A DNA stretch of 56,976 nt from contig NW_003139182.1 in the NCBI RefSeq assembly GCF_000003605.2, positions 1 through 56,976 of the forward strand, given 5' to 3'. Position 1 is the stretch's first letter; each line of letters starts with the position of its first letter. Positions 26,911 to 39,861 of the stretch are shown here, piece after piece. A program made the position numbers and the translations under genes. Source of the stretch: Saccoglossus kowalevskii (Eukaryota; Hemichordata; Enteropneusta; Harrimaniidae). The notes below the pieces were generated by a model. That model saw only the letters and a list, made by a program, of their open reading frames with translations. It did no database searches and was not told the origin of the DNA.

Positions 26911-27599
26911 ACTGTTTGCAATGGTATGGTTCTACAATAAGTATACCAACTAATACTGTGTGCAATGGTATAGCTCTACAATAACCTTACCAACTAATAC
27001 AGTGTGTAATGGTATGGCTCTACAATAAGTATACCAACTAATACTGTGTGCAATGGTATGGCTCTACAATAAGCATACTAAATAAAACTGTGTGCAATGG
27101 TATGGTTCTACAATAAGCATACCAACTAATACTGTGTGCAATGGTATGGTTCTACAATAAGCATACCAACTAATACTGTGTGCAATGGTATGGCTCTACA
27201 ATAAGTATACCAACTAATACTGTGTGCAATAGTATTGCTCCACAATAAGAATACAAACTAATACTGTGTGCAATGGTATGGCTCTACAATAAGTATACCA
27301 ACTAATAGAGTGTGCAATGGTATGGCTCTACAATAAGTATACCAAATAATACTGTGTGCAATGCTATGGCTCTACAATAAGCATACCAACTAATACTTTT
27401 TGCAATGGTAGGGCTCTACAATAAGCATACCAACTAATACTGTGTGCAAAGGTATGACTCTACAATAAGTATACCAACTAATACTGTTTGCAATGGTATG
27501 GCTCTACAATAAGCATACCAACTAATACAGTTTGCAATGGTATGGCTCTACAATAAGCATACCAACTAATACAGTGTGCAATGGTATAGCTCTACAATA

Positions 27600-28060
27600 A
27601 CCTTACCAACTAATACAGTGTGCAATGGTATGGTTCTACAATAAGCGTACCAACTAATACTGTGTGCAATGGTATGGTTCTACAATAAGTATACCAATTA
27701 ATACTGTGTGCAATGGTATTTATCTACAATAAGTAAACCAACTAATACAGTGTGCAATGGTATGGTTCTACAATAGTATACCAACTAATACTGTGTGCAA
27801 TGGTATTTCTCTACAATAAGTATATCAACTAATACTGTGTGCAATGGTATGGTTCTACAATAAGCATACCAACTAATACTGTGTGCAATGGTATGCCTCT
27901 ACAATAAGCATACCAACTAATACTGTTTGCAATGGTATGGCTCTACAATAAGCATACCAACTAATACTGTGTACAATGGTATGGCTCTACAATAAGCATA
28001 CCAACTAATACTGTGTGCAATGGTATGGCTCTACAATAAGCATACCAACTAATACTGTGT
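27600..28060 (+). repeat. Segment duplicated at about 50,105-50,565
   Basis: An offset of 22,505 joins AAGCGTACC (27,644 and 50,149), CCAATTAATACTG, the rare TATTTATCT (instead of TATTTCTCT), the 43-bp CTACAATAGTATACC monomer and TATTTCTC with GTATATC. The 9,650-9,780 region holds a shorter relative that lacks two of these monomers. The private TATTTATCT change ties this pair closely together. Confidence 0.87.
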
Positions 28061-29339
28061 GCAATGGTATGGCTCTACAATAAGTATACCATCTAATACT
28101 GTGTGCAATGGTATTTCTCTACAATAAGTAAACCAACTAATACAGTGTGCAATGGTATGGTTCTACAATAAGTATACCAACTAATACTGTGTGCAATGGT
28201 ATAGCTCTACAATAACCTTACCAACTAATACAGTGTGCAATGGTATGGCTCTACAATAAGTATACCAACTAATACTGTGTGCAATGGTATGGCTCTACAA
28301 TAAGCATACTAAATAAAACTGTGTGCAATGGTATGGTTCTACAATAAGCATACCAACTAATACTGTGTGCAATGGTATGGTTCTACAATAAGCATACCAA
28401 CTAATACTGTGTGCAATGGTATGGCTCTACAATAAGTATACCAACTAATACTGTGTGCAATGGTATGGCTATACAATAAGCATACCAACTAATACTGTTT
28501 GCAATTGTATGGCTCTACAATAAGCATACCAACTAATACTGTGTACAATGGTATGGCTCTACAATAAGCATACCAACTAATACTGTTTGCAATGGTATGG
28601 CTCTACAATAAGCATACCAACTAATACTGTGTGCAATGGTATGGCTCTACAATAAGCATACCAACTAATACTGTGTGCAATGGTATGGCTCTACAATAAG
28701 AATGCCAACTAATACTGTGTGCAATGGTATGGCTCTACAATAAGTATACCAACTAATAGAGTGTGCAATGGTATGGCTCTACAATAAGTATACCAAATAA
28801 TACTGTGTGCAATGGTATGGCTCTACAATAAGCATACCAACTAATACTTTTTGCAATGGTAGGGCTCTACAATAAGCATACCAACTAATACTGTGTGCAA
28901 AGATATGACTCTACAATAAGTATACCAACTAATACTGTTTGCAATGGTATGGCTCTACAATAAGCATACCAACTAATACTGTTTGCAATGGTATGGCTCT
29001 ACAATAAGCATACCAACTAATACAGTGTGCAATGGTATGGTTCTACAATAAGCATGCCAACTAATACTGTGTACAATGGTATGGCTCTACCATAAGTATA
29101 CCAACTAATACTGTTTGCAATGGTATGGCTCTACAATAAGCATACCAACTAATACTGTGTGCAATGGTATGGCTCTACAATAAGCATACCAACTAATACT
29201 GCGTGCAATGGTATGGCTCTACAATAAGTATACCAACTAATACTGTGTGCAATGGTATGGCTCTACAATAAGTATACCAACTAATTCTGTGTGCAATCGT
29301 ATGGCTCTACAATAAGCATACCAACTAATACAGTTTGCA

Positions 29340-29396
29340 ATGGTATGGCTCTACAATAAGCATACCAACTAAGCATACCAACTAATACTGTGTGCA
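29340..29396 (+). repeat. 57-bp monomer with an internal 13-bp duplication (also ~34,919 and ~44,963)
   Basis: The 13-base motif AAGCATACCAACT is repeated within one monomer (extra copy about 29,371-29,383), making the monomer 57 bp. The identical event is present at about 34,919-34,931 and 44,963-44,975. The 29.4- and 45.0-kb copies also share, about 405 bp downstream, a 42-bp CATACCACTAAT monomer (near 29,774 and 45,366; offset 15,592). The 34.9-kb copy has GCATGCCCACTAAT at the matching place. The event happened once and was then copied. Confidence 0.9.
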
Positions 29397-30397
29397 ATGG
29401 TATGGCTCTACAATAAGCATACCAACTAATAACGTGTGCAATGGTATGGCTCTACAATAAGTATACCAACTAATACAGTGTGCAATGGTATGGCTCTACA
29501 ATAAGTATACCAACTAATACTGTGTGCAATGGTATGGCTCTACAATAAGCATACCAACTAATACTGCGTGCAATGGTATGGCTCTACAATAAGCATGCCA
29601 ACTAATACAGTGTGCAATGGTATGGTTCTACAATAAGTATACCAACTAATACTGTGTGCAATGGTATAGCTCTACAATAACCATACCAACTAATACAGTG
29701 TGCAATGGTATGGCTCTACAATAAGTATACCAACTAATACTGTGTGCAATGGTATGGCTCTACAATAAGCATACCACTAATACTGTTTGCAATGGTATGG
29801 CTCTACAATAAGCATACCAACTAATACTGTGTGCAATGGTATGGCTCTACAATAAGCATACCAACTAATACTGTGTACAATGGTATGGCTCTACAATAAG
29901 CATACCAACTAATACTGTGTGCAATGGTATGGCTCTACAATAAGTATACCAACTAATACTGTGTACAGTGGTATGGCTCTACAATAAGCATACCAACTAA
30001 TACTGTATACAATGGTATGGCTCTACAATAATTATACCAACTAATAATGTGTGCAGTGGTATGACTCTACAATAAGTATACCAACTAACATTGTTTGCAA
30101 TGTTATGGCTCTACAATAAGCATACCAACTAATACTGTGTGCAATGGTATGGCTCTACAATAAGCATACCAACTAATACTGTGTGCATTGGTATGGTTCT
30201 ACAATAAGTATACCAACTCATACAGTGTGCAATGGTATGGCTCTACAATAAGTATACCAACTAATACAATGTGCAATGGTATGGCTCTACAATAAGCATA
30301 CCAACTAATACTGTGTGCAATGGTATGGCTCTACAATAAGCATACCAACTAATACTGCGTGCAATGGTATGGCTCTACAATAAGCATGCCAACTAAT

Positions 30398-31003
30398 ACT
30401 GTGCAATGGTATGGCTCTACAATAAGTATACCAACTAATACTGTTTGCAATGGTATGGCTCTACAATAAGCATACCAACTAATACAGTGTGCAATGGTAT
30501 GGCTCTACAATAAGCATACCAACTAATACTGTGTGCAATCGTATGGCTCTACAATAAGTATAGCAACTAATACAATGTGCAATGGTATGGCTCTACAATA
30601 AGTATACCAACTAATACTGTGTGCAATGGTATGGCTCTACAATAAGCATACCAACTAATCCTGCGTGCAATGGTATGGCTCTACAATAAGCATGCCAACT
30701 AATACTGTGCAATGGTATGGCTCTACAATAAGTATACCAACTAATACTGTTTGCAATGGTATGGCTCTACAATAAGCATACCAACTAATACAGTGTGCAA
30801 TGGTATGGTTCTACAATAAGCATACCAACTAATACTGTGTGCAATGGTATGGTTCTACAATAAGCATACCAACTAATACTGTGTGCAATGGTATGGCTCT
30901 ACAATAAGTATACCAACTAATACTGTGTGCAATGGTATGGCTCTACAATAAGCATACCAACTAATACTGTTTGCAATGGTATGGCTCTACAATAAGCATA
31001 CCA
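30398..31003 (+). repeat. 7-monomer higher-order repeat, 306 bp, first locus
   Basis: Two units start at the 42-bp monomer ACTGTGCAATGG at 30,398 and 30,704. The first unit holds seven monomers in order: the short ACTGTGC, ACTGTTTGC, ACAGTG, CAATCG with GTATAGC, ACAATGTGC, a near-consensus monomer, and a GCGTGC/CATGCC monomer. Its length is 42 + 6 x 44 = 306. The second unit begins the same way and is incomplete. The missing GT at monomer positions 5-8 serves as a clean marker. Confidence 0.88.
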
Positions 31004-33121
31004 ACTAATACTGTGTACAATGGTATGGCTCTACAATAAGCATACCAACTAATACTGTTTGCAATGGTATGGCTCTACAATAAGCATACCAACTAATACT
31101 GTGTGCAATGGTATGGCTTTACAATAAGCATACCAACTAATACTGTGTGCAATGCTATGGCTCAACAATAAGAATGCCAACTAATACTGTGTGCAATGGT
31201 ATGGCTCTACAATAAGTATACCAACTAATAGAGTGTGCAATGGTATGGCTCTACAATAAGTATACCAAATAATACTGTGTGCAATGGTATGGCTCTTCAA
31301 TAAGCATACCAACTAATACTTTTTGCAATGGTATGGCTCTACAATAAGTATACCAACTAATACTGTTTGCAATGGTATGGCTCTACAATAAGCATACCAA
31401 CTAATACTGTGTGCAATGGTGTGGCTCTACAATATGCATACCAACTAATACTGTGTGCAATGGTATGGTTCTACAATAAGCATACCAACTAATACTGTGT
31501 GCAATGGTATGGCTCTACAATAAGCATACCAACTAATACTGTGTGCAATGGTATGGCTCTACAATAAGAATGCCATCAAATACTGTGTGCAATGTTATGG
31601 CTCTACAATAAGTATACCAACTAATACAGTGTGCAATGGTATGGCTCTACAATAAGTATACCAAATAATACTGTGTGCAATGGTATGGCTCTACAATAAG
31701 CATACCAACTAATACTGTGTTCAATGGTATGGCTCTACAATAAGCATACCAACTAATACTGTGTGCAATGGTATGGCTCTACAATAAGTATACCAACTCA
31801 TACAGTGTGCAATGGTATGGCTCTACAATAAGTATACCAACTAATACTGTGTGCAATGGTATGGCTCTACAATAAGCATACCAAATAATACTGTGTGCAA
31901 TGGTATGGCTCTACAATAAGCATACCAACTAATACTGTGTGCAATGGTATGGCTCTACAATAAGCATACCAACTAATACTGTGTACAATGGTATGACTCT
32001 ACAATAAGTTTACCAACTAACATTGTTTGCAATGTTATGGCTCTACAATAATCATACCAACTAATACTGTGTGCAATGGTATGGCTCTACAATAAGTATA
32101 CCAACTAATACTGTGTGCAATGGTATGGTTCTACAATAAGTATACCAACTCATACAGTGTGCAATGGTATGGCTCTACAATAAGTATACCAACTAATACT
32201 GTGTGCAATGGTATGGCTCTACAATAAGCATACCAAATAATACTGTGTGCACTGGTATGGCTCTACAATAAGCATACCAACTAATACTGTGTGCAATGGT
32301 ATGGCTCTACAATAAGCATACCAACTAATACTGTGTACAATGGTATGACTCTACAATAAGTTTACCAACTAACACTGTTTGCAATGTTATGGCTCTACAA
32401 TAAGCATACCAACTAATACTGTGTGCAATGGTATGGCTCTACAATAAGCATACCAACTAATACTGTGTGCAATGGTATGGCTCTACAATAAGCATACCAA
32501 CTGATACTGTGTGCAATACTATGGCTCTACAATAAGTTTACCAACTAACACTGTTTGCAATGTTATGGCTCTACAATAAGCATACTAACTAATACTGTGT
32601 GCAATGGTATGGCTCTACAATAAGCATACCAACTAATACTGTGTGCAATGGTATGGTTCTACAATAAGCATACCAACTAATACTGTGTGCAATGGTATGG
32701 CTCTACAATAAGAATACCAACTAATACTGTGTGCAATGGTATGGCTCTACAATAAGTATACCAACTAATACAGTGTGCAATGGTATGGCTCTACAATAAG
32801 TATACCAACTAATGCTGTGTGCAATGGTATGGCTCTACAATAAGTATACCAACTAATACTGTGTGCAATGGTATGGCTCTACAATAAGCATACCAACTAA
32901 TACTGTTTGCAATGGTATGGCTCTACAATAAGCATACGAACTAATACTGTGTGCAATCGTATGGCTCTACAATATATATAGCAACTAATACAATGTGCAA
33001 TGGTATGGCTCTACAATAAGTATACCAACTAATACTGTGTGCAATGGTATGGCTCTACAATAAGCATACCAACTAATACTGCGTGCAATGGTATGGCTCT
33101 ACAATAAGCATGCCAACTAAT

Positions 33122-33733
33122 ACTGTGCAATGGTATGGCTCTACAATAAGTATACCAACTAATACTGTTTGCAATGGTATGGCTCTACAATAAGCATACC
33201 AACTAATACAGTGTGCAATGGTATGGCTCTACAATAAGCATACCAACTAATACTGTGTGCAATCGTATGGCTCTACAATAAGTATAGCAACTAATACAAT
33301 GTGCAATGGTATGGCTCTACAATAAGTATACCAACTAATACTGTGTGCAATGGTATGGCTCTACAATAAGCATACCAACTAATACTGCGTGCAATGGTAT
33401 GGCTCTACAATAAGCATGCCAACTAATACTGTGCAATGGTATGGCTCTACAATAAGTATACCAACTAATACTGTTTGCAATGGTATGGCTCTACAATAAG
33501 CATACCAACTAATACAGTGTGCAATGGTATGGTTCTACAATAAGCATACCAACTAATACTGTGTGCAATGGTATGGTTCTACAATAAGCATACCAACTAA
33601 TACTGTGTGCAATGGTATGGCTCTACAATAAGCATACCAACTAATACTGTGTGCAATGGTATGGCTCTACAATAAGCATACCAAGTAATACTGTTTGCAA
33701 TGGTATGGCTCTACAATAAGCATACCAACTAAT
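33122..33733 (+). repeat. 7-monomer higher-order repeat, 306 bp, second locus
   Basis: The same seven-monomer order as at 30,398 recurs with the 42-bp monomer at 33,122 and 33,428, again exactly 306 bp apart and 2,724 bp to the right of the first locus. A related unit with a full-length first monomer precedes it from about 32,814; it contains the odd AATATATATAGC monomer near 32,971-32,982. Single copies of the short monomer also lie near 48,892 and 51,395. Confidence 0.87.
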
Positions 33734-34472
33734 ACTGTGTACAATGGTATGGCTCTACAATAAGCATACCAACTAATACTGTGTGCAATGGTATGGCTTT
33801 ACAATAAGCATACCAACTAATACTGTGTGCAATGCTATGGCTCTACAATAAGAATGCCAACTAATACTGTGTGCAATGGTATGGCTCTACAATAAGTATA
33901 CCAACTAATAGAGTGTGCAATGGTATGGCTCTACAATAAGTATACCAAATAATACTGTGTGCAATGGTATGGCTCTACAATAAGCATACCAACTAATACT
34001 TTTTGCAATGGTAGGGCTCTACAATAAGCATACCAACTAATACTGTGTGCAAAGATATGACTCTACAATAAGTATACCAAGTAATACTGTTTGCAATGGT
34101 ATGGCTCTACAATAAGCATACCAACTAATACTGTGTACAATGGTATGGCTCTACAATAAGCATACCAACTAATACTGTGTGCAATGGTATGGCTTTACAA
34201 TAAGCATACCAACTAATACTGTGTGCAATGCTATGGCTCTACAATAAGAATGCCAACTAATACTGTGTGCAATGGTATGGCTCTACAATAAGTATACCAA
34301 CTAATAGAGTGTGCAATGGTATGGCTCTACAATAAGTATACCAAATAATACTGTGTGCAATGGTATGGCTCTACAATAAGCATACCAACTAATACTTTTT
34401 GCAATGGTAGGGCTCTACAATAAGCATACCAACTAATACTGTGTGCAAAGATATGACTCTACAATAAGTATA
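33681..34472 (+). repeat. Exact 396-bp (9-monomer) tandem duplication
   Basis: Bases 33,681-34,076 and 34,077-34,472 read identically base for base by eye. Each unit starts at CCAAGTAATACTG and contains GGCTTTACA, AATGCTATGG, AGAATGCC, ATAGAGTG, CTTTTTGC with GGTAGGG, and CAAAGATATGACTC. Copies of the same monomer string lie near 28,690-28,920 and 31,100-31,300 without the CCAAGT junction variant. With zero visible differences, this is the youngest duplication in the window, unless it is an assembly artefact. Confidence 0.88.
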
Positions 34473-37400
34473 CCAACTAATACTGTTTGCAATGGTATGG
34501 CTCTACAATAAGCATACCAACTAATACTGTTTGCAATGGTATGGCTCTACAATAAGCATACCAACTAATACAGTGTGCAATGGTATGGTTCTACAATAAG
34601 CATGCCAACTAATACTGTGTGCAATGGAATGGCTCTACCATAAGTATACCAACTAATACTGTTTGCAATGGTATGGCTCTACAATAAGCATACCAACTAA
34701 TACTGTGTGCAATGGTATGGCTCTACAATAAGCATACCAACTAATACTGCGTGCAATGGTATGGCTCTACAATAAGTATACCAACTAATACTGTGTGCAA
34801 TGGTATGGCTCTACAATAAGTATACCATCTAATTCTGTGTGCAATCGTATGGCTCTACAATAAGCATACCAACTAATACTGTTTGCAATGGTATGGCTCT
34901 ACAATAAGCATACCAACTAAGCATACCAACTAATACTGTGTGCAATGGTATGGCTCTACAATAAGCATACCAACTAATAACGTGTGCAATGGTATGGCTC
35001 TACAATAAGTATACCAACTAATACAGTGTGCAATGGTATGGCTCTACAATAAGTATACCAACTAATACTGTGTGCAATGGTATGGCTCTACAATAAGCAT
35101 ACCAACTAATACTGCGTGCAATGGTATGGCTCTACAATAAGCATGCCAACTAATACAGTGTGCAATGGTATGGTTCTACAATAAGTATACCAACTAATAC
35201 TGTGTGCAATGGTATAGCTCTACAATAACCATACCAACTAATACAGTGTGCAATGGTATGGCTCTACAATAAGTATACCAACTAATACTGTGTGCAATGG
35301 TATGGCTCTACAATAAGCATGCCCACTAATACTGTTTGCAATGGTATGGCTCTACAATAAGCATACCAACTAATACTGTGTGCAATGGTATAGCTCTACA
35401 ATAACCTTACCAACTAATACAGTGTACAATGGTATGGCTCTACAATACGCATACCAACTAATACTGTGTGCAATGGTATGGCTCTACAATAAGCATACCA
35501 ACTAATACTGTTTGCAATGGTATGGCTCTACAATAAGTATACCAACTAATACTGTGTGCAATGGTATAGCTCTACAATAACCTTACCAACTAATACAGTG
35601 TGCAATGGTATGGCTCTACAATAAGCATACCAACTAATACTGTGTGCAATGGTATGGCTCTACAATAAGCATACCAACTAATACTGTTTGCAATGGTATG
35701 GCTCTACAATAAGCATACCAACTAATACTGTGTGCAATGGTATAGCTCTACAATAACCTTACCAACTAATACAGTGTGCAATGGTATGGCTCTACAATAC
35801 GCATACCAACTAATACTGTGTGCAATGGTATGGCTCTACAATAAGTATAGGAACTAATACTGTTTGCAATGGTATGGCTCTACAATAAGCATACCAACTA
35901 ATACAGTGTGCAATGGTATGGTTCTACAATAAGCATACCAACTAATACTGTGTGCAATGGTATGGTTCTACAATAAGTATACCAACTAATACTGTGTGCA
36001 ATGGTATTTCTCTACAATAAGTAAACCAACTAATACAGTGTGCAATGGTATGGTTCTACAATAAGTATACCAACTAATACTGTGTGCAATGGCATAGCTC
36101 TACAATAACCTTACCAACTAATACAGTGTGCAATGGTATGGCTCTACAATAAGTATACCAACTAATACTGTGTGCAATGGTATGGCACTACAATAAGCAT
36201 ACTAACTAAAACTGTGTGCAATGGTATGGTTCCACAATAAGCATACCAACTAATACTGTGTGCAATGGTATGGTTCTACAATAAGTATGCCAACTAATAC
36301 TGTGTGCAATGGTATAGCTCTACAATAACCTTACCAACTAATACAGTGTGCAATAGTATGGCTCTACAATAAGTATACCAACTAATACTGTGTGCAATGG
36401 TATGGCTCTACAATAAGTATACCAACAAATACTGTGTGCAATGGTATGGCTCTACAATAAGTATACCAACTAATACTGTGTGCAATGGTATGGCTCTACA
36501 ATAAGCATACCAACTAATACTGTTTGCAATGGTATGGCTCTACAATAAGCATACAACTAATACTGTGTACAATGGTATGGCTCTACAATAAGCATACCAA
36601 CTAATACTGTGTGCAATGGTATGGCTCTACAATAAGTATACCAACTAATACTGTGTGCAATGGTATGGCTCTACAATAAGCATACCCACTAATACTGTTT
36701 GCAATGGTATGGCTCTACAATAAGCATACCAACTAATACTGTGTGCAATGGTATAGCTCTTCAATAACCTTACCAACTAATACAGTGTGCAATGGTATGG
36801 CTCTACAATACGCATACCAACTAATACTGTGTGCAATGGTATGGCTCTACAATAAGCATACCAACTAATACTGTTTGCAATGGTATGGCTCTACAATAAG
36901 CATACCAACTAATACTGTGTGCAATGGTATGGCTCTACAATAAGCATACCAACTAATACTGTGTGCAATGGTATGGCTCTACAATAAGCATACCAACTAA
37001 TACTGTGTGCAATGGTATGGCTCTACAATAAGCATACCAACTAATACTGTGTGCAATGGTATGGCTCTACAATAAGCATACCAACTAATACTGTTTGCAA
37101 TGGTATGGCTCTACAATAAGCATACCAACTAATACTGTGTGCAATGGTATGGCTCTACAATAAGTATACCAACTAATACAGTGTGCAATGGTATGGCTCT
37201 ACAATAAGTATACCAACTAATACTGTGTGCAATGGTATGGCTCTACAATAAGCATACCAACTAATACTGTGTGCAATGGTATGGCTCTACAATAAGCATA
37301 CCAACTAATACTGTGTGCAATGGTATGGCTCTACAATAAGCATACCAACTAATACTGTTTGCAATGGTATGGCTCTACAATAAGCATACCAACTAATACT

Positions 37401-37529
37401 GTGTGCAATGGTATGGCTCTACAATAAGCATACCAACTAATACTGTGTGCAATGGTATGGCTCTACAATAAGTATACCAACTAATACTGTGTGCAATGGT
37501 ATGGCTCTACAATAAGTATACCAACTAAT

Positions 37530-39861
37530 TCTGTGTGCAATGGTATGGCTCTACAATAAGCATACCAACTAATACTGTTTGCAATGGTATGGCTATACAA
37601 TAAGCATACCAACTAATACTGTGTGCAATGGTATGGCTCTACAATAAGCATACCAACTAATAACGTGTGCAATGGTATGGCTCTACAATAAGTATACCAA
37701 CTAATACAGTGTGCAATGGTATGGCTCTACAATAAGTATACCAACTAATACTGTGTGCAATGGTATGGCTCTACAATAAGCATACCAACTAATACTGCGT
37801 GCAATGGTATGGCTCTACAATAAGCATGCCAACTAATACAGTGTGCAATGGTATGGTTCTACAAAAAGTATACCAACTAATACTGTGTGCAATGGTATAG
37901 CTCTACAATAACCTTACCAACTAATACAGTGTGCAATGGTATGGCTCTACAATAAGTATACCACCTAATACTGTGTGCAATGGTATGGCTCTACAATAAG
38001 CATACTAACTAATACTGTTTGCAATGGTATTGCTCTACAATAAGCATACCAACTAATACTGTGTGCAATGGTATAGCTCTACAATAACCTTACCAACTAA
38101 TACAGTGTGCAATGGTATGGCTCTACAATACGCATACCTACTAATACTGTGTGCAATGGTATGGCTCTATAATAAGCATACCAACTAATACTGTTTGCAA
38201 TGGTATGGCTCTACAATAAGCATACCAACTAATACTGTGTGCAATGGTATAGCTCTACAATAACCTTACCAACTAATACAGTGTGCAATGGTATTTCTCT
38301 ACAATAAGTAAACCAACTAATACAGTGTGCAATGGTATGGTTCTACAATAAGTATACCAACTAATACTGTGTGCAATGGTATAGCTCTACAATAACCTTA
38401 CCAACTAATACAGTGTGCAATGGTATGGCTCTACAATAAGTATACCAACTAATACTGAGTGCAATGGTATGGCTCTACAATAAGCATACTAACTAAAACT
38501 GTGTGCAATGGTATGGTTCTACAATAAGCATACCAACTAATACTGTGTGCAATGGTATGGTTCTACAATAAGCATGCCAACTAATACTGTGTGCAATGGT
38601 ATGGCTCTACAATAAGTATACCAACTAATACTGTTTGCAATGGTATGGCTCTACAATAAGCATACCAACTAATACTGTGTACAATGGTATGGCTCTACAA
38701 TAAGCATACCAACTAATACTGTGTGCAATGGTATGGCTCTACAATAAGCATACCAACTAATACTGTGTGCAATGGTATGGCTCTACAATAAGCATACCAA
38801 CTAATACTGTGTGCAATGGTATGGCTCTGCAATAAGAATACCAACTAATACTGTGTGCAATGGTATGGCTCTACAATAAGTATACCAACTAATACAGTGT
38901 GCAATGGTATGGCTCTACAATAAGTATACCAAATAATACTGTGTGCAATGGTATGGCTCTACAATAAGCATACCAACTAATACTTTTTGCAATGGTAGGG
39001 CTCTACAATAAGCATACCAACTAATACTGTGTGCAATGGTATGGCTCTACAATAAGCATACCAACTAATACTGCGTGCAATGGTAGGGCTCTACAATAAG
39101 CATGCCAACTAATACTGTGTGCAATGGTATGGCTCTACAATAAGTATACCAACTAATACTGTTTGCAATGGTATGGCTCTACAATAAGCATACCAACTAA
39201 TACAGTGTGCAATGGAATGGTTCTACAATAAGCATACCAACTAATACTGTGTGCAATGGTATGGTTCTACAATAAGTATACCAACTAATACTCTGTGCCA
39301 TGGTATTTCTCTACAATAAGTAAACCAACTAATACAGTGTGCAATGGTATGGTTCTACAATAAGTATACCAACTAATACTGTGTGCAATGGTATAGCTCT
39401 ACAATAACCTTACCAACTAATACAGTGTGCTATGGTATGGCTCTACAATAAGTATACCAACTAATACTGAGTGCAATGGTATGGCTCTACAATAAGCATA
39501 CTAACTAAAACTGTGTGCAATGGTATGGTTCTACAATAAGCATACCAACTAATACTCTGTGCAATGGTATGGTTCTACAATAAGCATACCAACTAATACT
39601 GTGTGCAATGGTATGGCTCTACAATAAGTATACCAACTAATACTGTGTGCAATGGCATGGCTCTACAATAAGCATTCCAACTAATACTGTGTGCAATGGT
39701 ATGGCTCTACAATAAGCATACCAACTAATACTGTGTGCAATGGTATGGCTCTACAATACGTATACCAACTAATACTGTGTGCAATGGTATGGCTCCACAA
39801 TAAGTATACCAACTAATTCTGTGTGCAATCGTATGGCTCTACAATAAGCATACCAACTAAT
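37530..39861 (+). repeat. Permuted B-A composite copy of 1.0-3.2 kb
   Basis: Block B (37,530-38,640, offset 35,460) is followed by block A (38,750-39,820, offset 37,749), the reverse of the order at 1.0-3.2 kb. The difference between the offsets is 2,289 bp (52 x 44 + 1). This is what is expected if an A-B unit of about 52 monomers was once tandem and the two loci sample it in different phases. A few monomers between the blocks (38,641-38,750) are near consensus. Confidence 0.8.
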
